The notes beneath the pieces were generated by a model, which saw only the letters and a program-made list of their open reading frames with translations, was not told where the DNA came from and did not search any database. A stretch of 64,000 bases of DNA from CAHJXG01 sp965277495 (lineage in GTDB: Bacteria > Pseudomonadota > Alphaproteobacteria > Acetobacterales > Acetobacteraceae), in the NCBI GenBank assembly GCA_965277495.1, contig OZ255824.1, forward strand, positions 3,534,001 to 3,598,000. Reading direction: 5' to 3'. How positions within the stretch are numbered: the first letter of the stretch is position 1; every line of letters starts with the position of its first letter. Shown here one piece after another: positions 60,661 to 64,000 of the stretch. The translations under genes were made by a program, and so were the position numbers.

Positions 60661-61134
60661 ATGCGCCTCGGCATGGCACTTTGCCTGCTGATGATATTGA
60701 CGATCGGGATACACATGACGTTGGGCCGCATGGAAATTGAAAGCCCGTTCATAGGCGAGTATGAGAGTTCCCCGCTCCGCACCTTGACCCTGACAAGTTC
60801 TCGGGACGTGGAGGACCTGGGCATCCCGCTACAGCAGTGGGCAGAAGGGTGCGGGTATAAATTTCGAGTTGGATCTCCGTTTGGGCAGAAAGGGTCCATT
60901 ATGTTCCAGATTTGGAATGGACCGATTGTAATCATCGGAGATGATAGAATGGACCATCCTGGACTTGAATTTAGTATATACTTAAACAGCGATACGGTTG
61001 ACGATCCGGCCCTCGACCAAGCTGCCGAGCAGCTTCGGCTGGTGCTGGTCCCATTCGGTCAAGTAGAGGTCACTTCTGCCCCGCTGGGAACACCGCCTCG
61101 GGAAGAGAGCGCCAATCGCTTTCGCGGCCGATAA
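60661..61134 (+). CDS. Putative membrane-anchored immunity protein to toxin candidate 3
   Basis: 157 residues. The ATG abuts the toxin 3 stop with no gap. An N-terminal hydrophobic segment (about 3-22, LGMALCLLMILTIGIHMTLG) looks like a signal anchor, with no clear lipobox. The rest (FRVGSPFGQKGSIMFQIWNG, FSIYLNSDTVDDPALDQAAE) would face the periplasm. This suggests that toxin 3 acts at or enters through the envelope. The function is inferred from context. Confidence 0.55.
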   Translation: MRLGMALCLLMILTIGIHMTLGRMEIESPFIGEYESSPLRTLTLTSSRDVEDLGIPLQQWAEGCGYKFRVGSPFGQKGSIMFQIWNGPIVIIGDDRMDHPGLEFSIYLNSDTVDDPALDQAAEQLRLVLVPFGQVEVTSAPLGTPPREESANRFRGR

Positions 61135-61190
61135 ATCAATGCCTGATGTGAGTGCGAAGTGCCAGATGCCGAATGGTAGCTGATTTCTGA

Positions 61191-61404
61191 TCGCACCGAA
61201 CGGCGCTGGGAACCAGGGCGGGTGGGTGGATTTGACGCATGTGACGGCGTTTGAGAGCCGGCAGATGACGCATGCGATCCGGATCGACCGGCTGAACGGC
61301 GTGCACCTGGCGGCGGAGTTGCCGAAGGGGTGGGAGGGACATTTCGAACTGGACCGGGGCAACTCGGCGGCGGACGACCTCATCAACTCGCTGGAGCAGA
61401 TTTG
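61191..61404 (+). pseudogene. Tail tube gene fragment
   Basis: Aligns without gaps to 56071-56284 of the tube gene (offset 5120 bp), with scattered substitutions. The 5' end and the C-terminal third of the tube gene are missing. A frame is open from 61226 through this fragment into the next gene, but the fusion would not make a proper tube. It marks the right-hand junction of the duplicated region. Confidence 0.85.
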
Positions 61405-61477
61405 GCCAGGGATCGACCGTCTTGTCAGCTACCCTCGATTTGCTTCCACCACGCCTTTATCTCGTTGGGAACTGAGC

Positions 61478-62626
61478 ATGATCGACGCGCATGAGATTGG
61501 CATTCAACTGGCGCTGCAGGATGGGGTGAGTGCCGGGCTGCGGGTGATTACGCAGGAGTTGGGGACGCTGGACCGGGCGGTGGCGGCGACGGCGGCGGCG
61601 GGGCTGCTGGAGGGGATGACGGCCATGGCGATGACGGCCGTGGCGCAGGGCGCGGCGCGGGTGGCCGCGGCGGCGGAGGGGATTCGGGTGCCTACGGTCG
61701 CGGAGCCGGCTGCATTGGCGGCGGAGCCGGCGGTGGCGGGTGCGTTCGTTCCGACCCAGGCGTTGGCTCCGGAGCGCGCGGTGGCGGCGCGGGGAGAGGA
61801 TTTCGCACGGCCGGAGGTGACACCGGCGGCGGCAAGGGTGGTGGCGACGCCGGGGCCGGCGGCTCCGGCCGGGGCGATGACGGCGGCGATGGCCGCACCG
61901 ATTGCGGTTCTGCCGGGGGTGGCGGCGCCGGAGATTGCGGCTCCTGTGGCGACGCCGGTTGCGTCGGCGGTGATTGCGATGCTGCTTCCAAAGCCGGGGG
62001 TGGTTGGTTCGGCGGCTGCGCCGGTACGGGCGGCTCCGATCATGCCGCAGGTCGTGCCGCAATCGGTGGCGGATGTCGTGCCGGCAGCGCCCGTGCGAGT
62101 TCCTTTGGCGGAACCGGCTCGGTGGGCGGCGACTGATATCTCGGCCGCGCCGGTTACGCCGTCGGGAGTGGCGAAGATGCAGGCTGCGGCACCGATGGCG
62201 CGGGTGGCTCCGATTATGGAGACGCCGCGGGTGGTACCCGTAGCGCCCATGACGCCGGATGCGCCGATCAGCGCAATGGAGCCAATCCGGACCATGGAGC
62301 GCGGGATGCGGCAGACGCCGGCTGCGCCCCTGGCGCGGGTCGCGGCGGTGCCAGCGGCCGCACAGGCGCCCGCGGCACCTATTGCGGGAAGGCTGGGCGG
62401 GCAGGCGGCGATGCCGGGGCACGAGCTGTTGCCGGGTCGCCCGGCGGTGCCGCCGGCCCAGCCGCAGGAGGGCGGCAAGAGCGGGGGTGATGTAATGCTG
62501 GACGGGCATCTGGTGGGGCATTGGCTGGCGGAGCGGATGGGGCGGGATGCGGCGCGGCCCTCGGCTGGAATGACGCATTTCAATCCGAGGCAGGCTGCGG
62601 CCTGGACGCCGTCGGGAGCTTTGTGA
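61478..62626 (+). CDS. Putative tail tape measure protein (short)
   Basis: 382 residues from ATG 61478 (MIDAHEIGIQLALQDGVSAG). The N-terminal ~60 residues are helical. The remainder is low-complexity Ala/Pro/Val-rich with many short motifs such as PAAPVRVPLAEPA. Its position between chaperone and baseplate genes fits a tape measure, whose length normally sets tail length. It would then imply a short tail. It lacks the long coiled coils of larger tape measures, so a hub-linked structural protein remains possible. The frame open upstream to 61226 comes from the tube fragment. Confidence 0.55.
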   Translation: MIDAHEIGIQLALQDGVSAGLRVITQELGTLDRAVAATAAAGLLEGMTAMAMTAVAQGAARVAAAAEGIRVPTVAEPAALAAEPAVAGAFVPTQALAPERAVAARGEDFARPEVTPAAARVVATPGPAAPAGAMTAAMAAPIAVLPGVAAPEIAAPVATPVASAVIAMLLPKPGVVGSAAAPVRAAPIMPQVVPQSVADVVPAAPVRVPLAEPARWAATDISAAPVTPSGVAKMQAAAPMARVAPIMETPRVVPVAPMTPDAPISAMEPIRTMERGMRQTPAAPLARVAAVPAAAQAPAAPIAGRLGGQAAMPGHELLPGRPAVPPAQPQEGGKSGGDVMLDGHLVGHWLAERMGRDAARPSAGMTHFNPRQAAAWTPSGAL

Positions 62627-63186
62627 TGGGGTCGCCACCGGTATTGGGGCCGGTTGCCTTTCACGGGTTCGAGGTGCCGGAGCGGATCACGCTGGGGGGA
62701 AAGCAACGGTTGGCGGTGCATACGCTGCCGGGCGGCACGCGGGTCGTGGATGCGATGGGGCCGGACGACGGGGAGCTGGCTTGGTCGGGGATGATATCGG
62801 GGATCGATGCGGCGGAGCGGGTGCGGCAGTTGGACGGGCTGCGGCGGGCCGGGCAGGCGTTGCCGCTTGGGTGGGACGGGTGGCGGTTTACGGTCATCAT
62901 CTCGCGGTTTGAGGCGGATTGCGCGAGTCCTTGGTGGGTGCCGTACCAGATTTCGTGCACGGTGCTGTCGCAGGGCGACTTGGCGGCGGTCGAGGGGTTG
63001 CCGGTGCTGGCGACATTGGCGGAGGCGGTGGCGTTGGGGGCTGGGCCGGGGTTGGAGGGTGCAATGGCGGCGGCGGGGGTTGGGCTCGGCTCGGCGGCGT
63101 TGTCGGACGTGGCCTTGGCGGCTGGGTCGTTGGCGCGACTGGCTATAGCGCGGGCGTTTGCGGCGAGTTTGGAGAACAAAACATGA
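62626..63186 (+). CDS. Phage tail/baseplate protein
   Basis: 186 residues from ATG 62626, overlapping the preceding stop by one base. The N-terminal half (FHGFEVPERITLGGKQRLAV, GWDGWRFTVIISRFEADCAS) resembles baseplate proteins coded next to LysM-like genes in Mu-like tails, where the counterpart is the DNA-circularisation or gp53-type protein. The C-terminal third is Ala/Gly-rich and helical. It overlaps the LysM-like gene by 4 bp. Confidence 0.55.
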   Translation: MGSPPVLGPVAFHGFEVPERITLGGKQRLAVHTLPGGTRVVDAMGPDDGELAWSGMISGIDAAERVRQLDGLRRAGQALPLGWDGWRFTVIISRFEADCASPWWVPYQISCTVLSQGDLAAVEGLPVLATLAEAVALGAGPGLEGAMAAAGVGLGSAALSDVALAAGSLARLAIARAFAASLENKT

Positions 63187-63368
63187 AAGTCGTGACGGTG
63201 GCGGGCGGCGACCTGTTTCGGCTGGCGCTGACGCAGTTGGGGGATGCGACGCAGTGGAACCGAATTGCCAAGTTGAATGGGCTGTCGGATCCCGTGTTGG
63301 CCGGGTTGATTACGCTGAAGCTGCCGGCGGTCGATGCGAAGGCAGGGGGCGGCATTGAGCGGGGCTAG
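63183..63368 (+). CDS. LysM-like tail protein (tail protein X type)
   Basis: 61 residues, a single compact domain: GDLFRLALTQLGDATQWNRI, then GLSDPVLAGLITLKLP, the pattern of LysM-like baseplate proteins. Related proteins sit at the tail tip or hub. The frame open upstream to 62919 overlaps the previous gene and is a shadow. Confidence 0.7.
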   Translation: MKVVTVAGGDLFRLALTQLGDATQWNRIAKLNGLSDPVLAGLITLKLPAVDAKAGGGIERG

Positions 63369-64000
63369 TTATGGGGCGAGGCAGCCGCGGGCGCAGGTGC
63401 TGGCGGACGGGTCGGCGCTGGCGGGCGTGCTGGCGGTGGATGTCTTTGCGAACAATCATTTGGCGGCGGACCGATTCCGGCTGCGGCTGGCGGCTGGCGT
63501 AGCGGATATGGCCGGGCTGCAGGCGCCGGGGCTGCGGCTGGATGTGCAGGTTGGGTTTGATGACGGGTGGGCCAGCTTGGTGCTGGGGACTGCGGATACG
63601 GTTTTGTTCGATCCGATCCGGGGGGTGCTGGAGGTTGAAGGACGGGATCTGTCGGCGGGCCTGATCGAGGCGCGGGTGGGGGAGACGTTTGCGAACCGGA
63701 CTTCGAGCGAGATCGTCGAGGTGATCGCCGGGCGGCATGGATTGGCGGCGGATGCGACGCCGACGTCGACGCCGGTCGGCCGGTATTACCAGAACGAGCA
63801 TGACCGGCTGACGCTGGGGCAGTTCGCGCGGGTGACGACGGAGTGGGATTTGCTGGCGTTCCTGGCGGGGCAGGAGGGTTTCGACCTGTTCATGGAGGGG
63901 GAGCGGCTGCGGTTTGCGCCGCCGGCTTCGGATGGGGCGGTGGGATTGCGGGTCGAGGATTGCCTGGGGCTTGAGCTGGAGCATGGGCTGGGGTTGTCGC
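63355..64000 (+). CDS. Phage baseplate hub protein (late control gpD-like), partial
   Basis: Opens at TTG 63355 (SGASYGARQPRAQVLADGSA), overlapping the LysM-like gene by 14 bp, and is still open at the window edge (215 codons seen). GVLEVEGRDLSAGLIEARVG and SSEIVEVIAGRHGLAADATP, followed by TEWDLLAFLAGQEGFDLFM, are typical of gpD/VgrG-type hub proteins. The C-terminal part and any baseplate genes after it lie outside the window. Confidence 0.75.
   Translation, partial: MSGASYGARQPRAQVLADGSALAGVLAVDVFANNHLAADRFRLRLAAGVADMAGLQAPGLRLDVQVGFDDGWASLVLGTADTVLFDPIRGVLEVEGRDLSAGLIEARVGETFANRTSSEIVEVIAGRHGLAADATPTSTPVGRYYQNEHDRLTLGQFARVTTEWDLLAFLAGQEGFDLFMEGERLRFAPPASDGAVGLRVEDCLGLELEHGLGLS

Noticed and set aside
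61457..62638. 393-codon minus-strand frame opposite the tape-measure candidate
   Set aside because: Arg/His-rich shadow of a GC-rich, Ala/Pro-rich gene; the plus-strand gene fits the operon direction and overlaps.
47280..64000. Interpretation as a tailocin (headless bacteriocin)
   Set aside because: Intact terminase, portal and capsid genes are present, so a head and DNA packaging are coded; only the tail carries the unusual cargo.

Overview
The window is a GC-rich alphaproteobacterial chromosome segment. An ATP12-type F1-ATPase chaperone, DUF1178, DUF3553, a fused MaeB malic enzyme and an adk-rpsM junction without rpmJ fit Rhodospirillales. Acetobacteraceae is my best guess, by overall gene style only; no 16S gene is present.

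Layout. (1) 1-25178: transcription and translation superoperon, all on the plus strand: rpoB-rpoC, rpsL-rpsG-tuf, S10-spc-alpha ribosomal proteins, secY, adk, rpsM, rpsK, rpoA, rplQ. No fusA lies between rpsG and tuf. (2) 25260-46397: housekeeping genes. These are rarA, an RluC/D-type pseudouridine synthase, an AsmA-like protein, an ATP12 chaperone, a DUF29 gene, lipB, tRNA-Leu(GAG), maeB, a J-domain membrane protein, galU, a phosphohexomutase, a GT61 glycosyltransferase broken by an in-frame TAG, a D-threonine-aldolase-like enzyme, a DUF3553 gene, moaA, chrA, a methyltransferase, a cysteine-dioxygenase-like cupin paired with a multi-rhodanese protein, comF, a glutaredoxin and a DUF1178 gene. 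(3) 46398-46759: AT-rich gap. (4) 46760-64000: a prophage or domesticated phage locus that runs off the right edge. It begins beside a GNAT pseudogene, then has terminase, portal, capsid, connector-type genes, contractile sheath and tube, a tail-assembly chaperone with a canonical -1 slippery heptamer, a short tape-measure candidate, a LysM-like protein and a baseplate hub. No integrase, repressor, replication or lysis gene is visible.

The most unusual part is 57009-61134, inside the tail operon where the tape measure should directly follow the chaperone. Three effector-like genes share one leader of about 50 residues and have unrelated C-termini. Each is followed at once by a small unrelated gene. 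The first C-terminus resembles the CdiA C-terminal tRNase fold, and its partner gene is strikingly AT-rich, so these look like toxin-immunity pairs. The cassettes carry gap-free duplications of tail genes: the chaperone end plus leader (344 bp, offset 2896 bp) and a tube-gene fragment (214 bp, offset 5120 bp). This points to duplication and toxin-tip replacement within a contractile tail locus. I infer that the shared leader attaches the toxins to, or loads them into, the tail; the sequence alone does not prove this.
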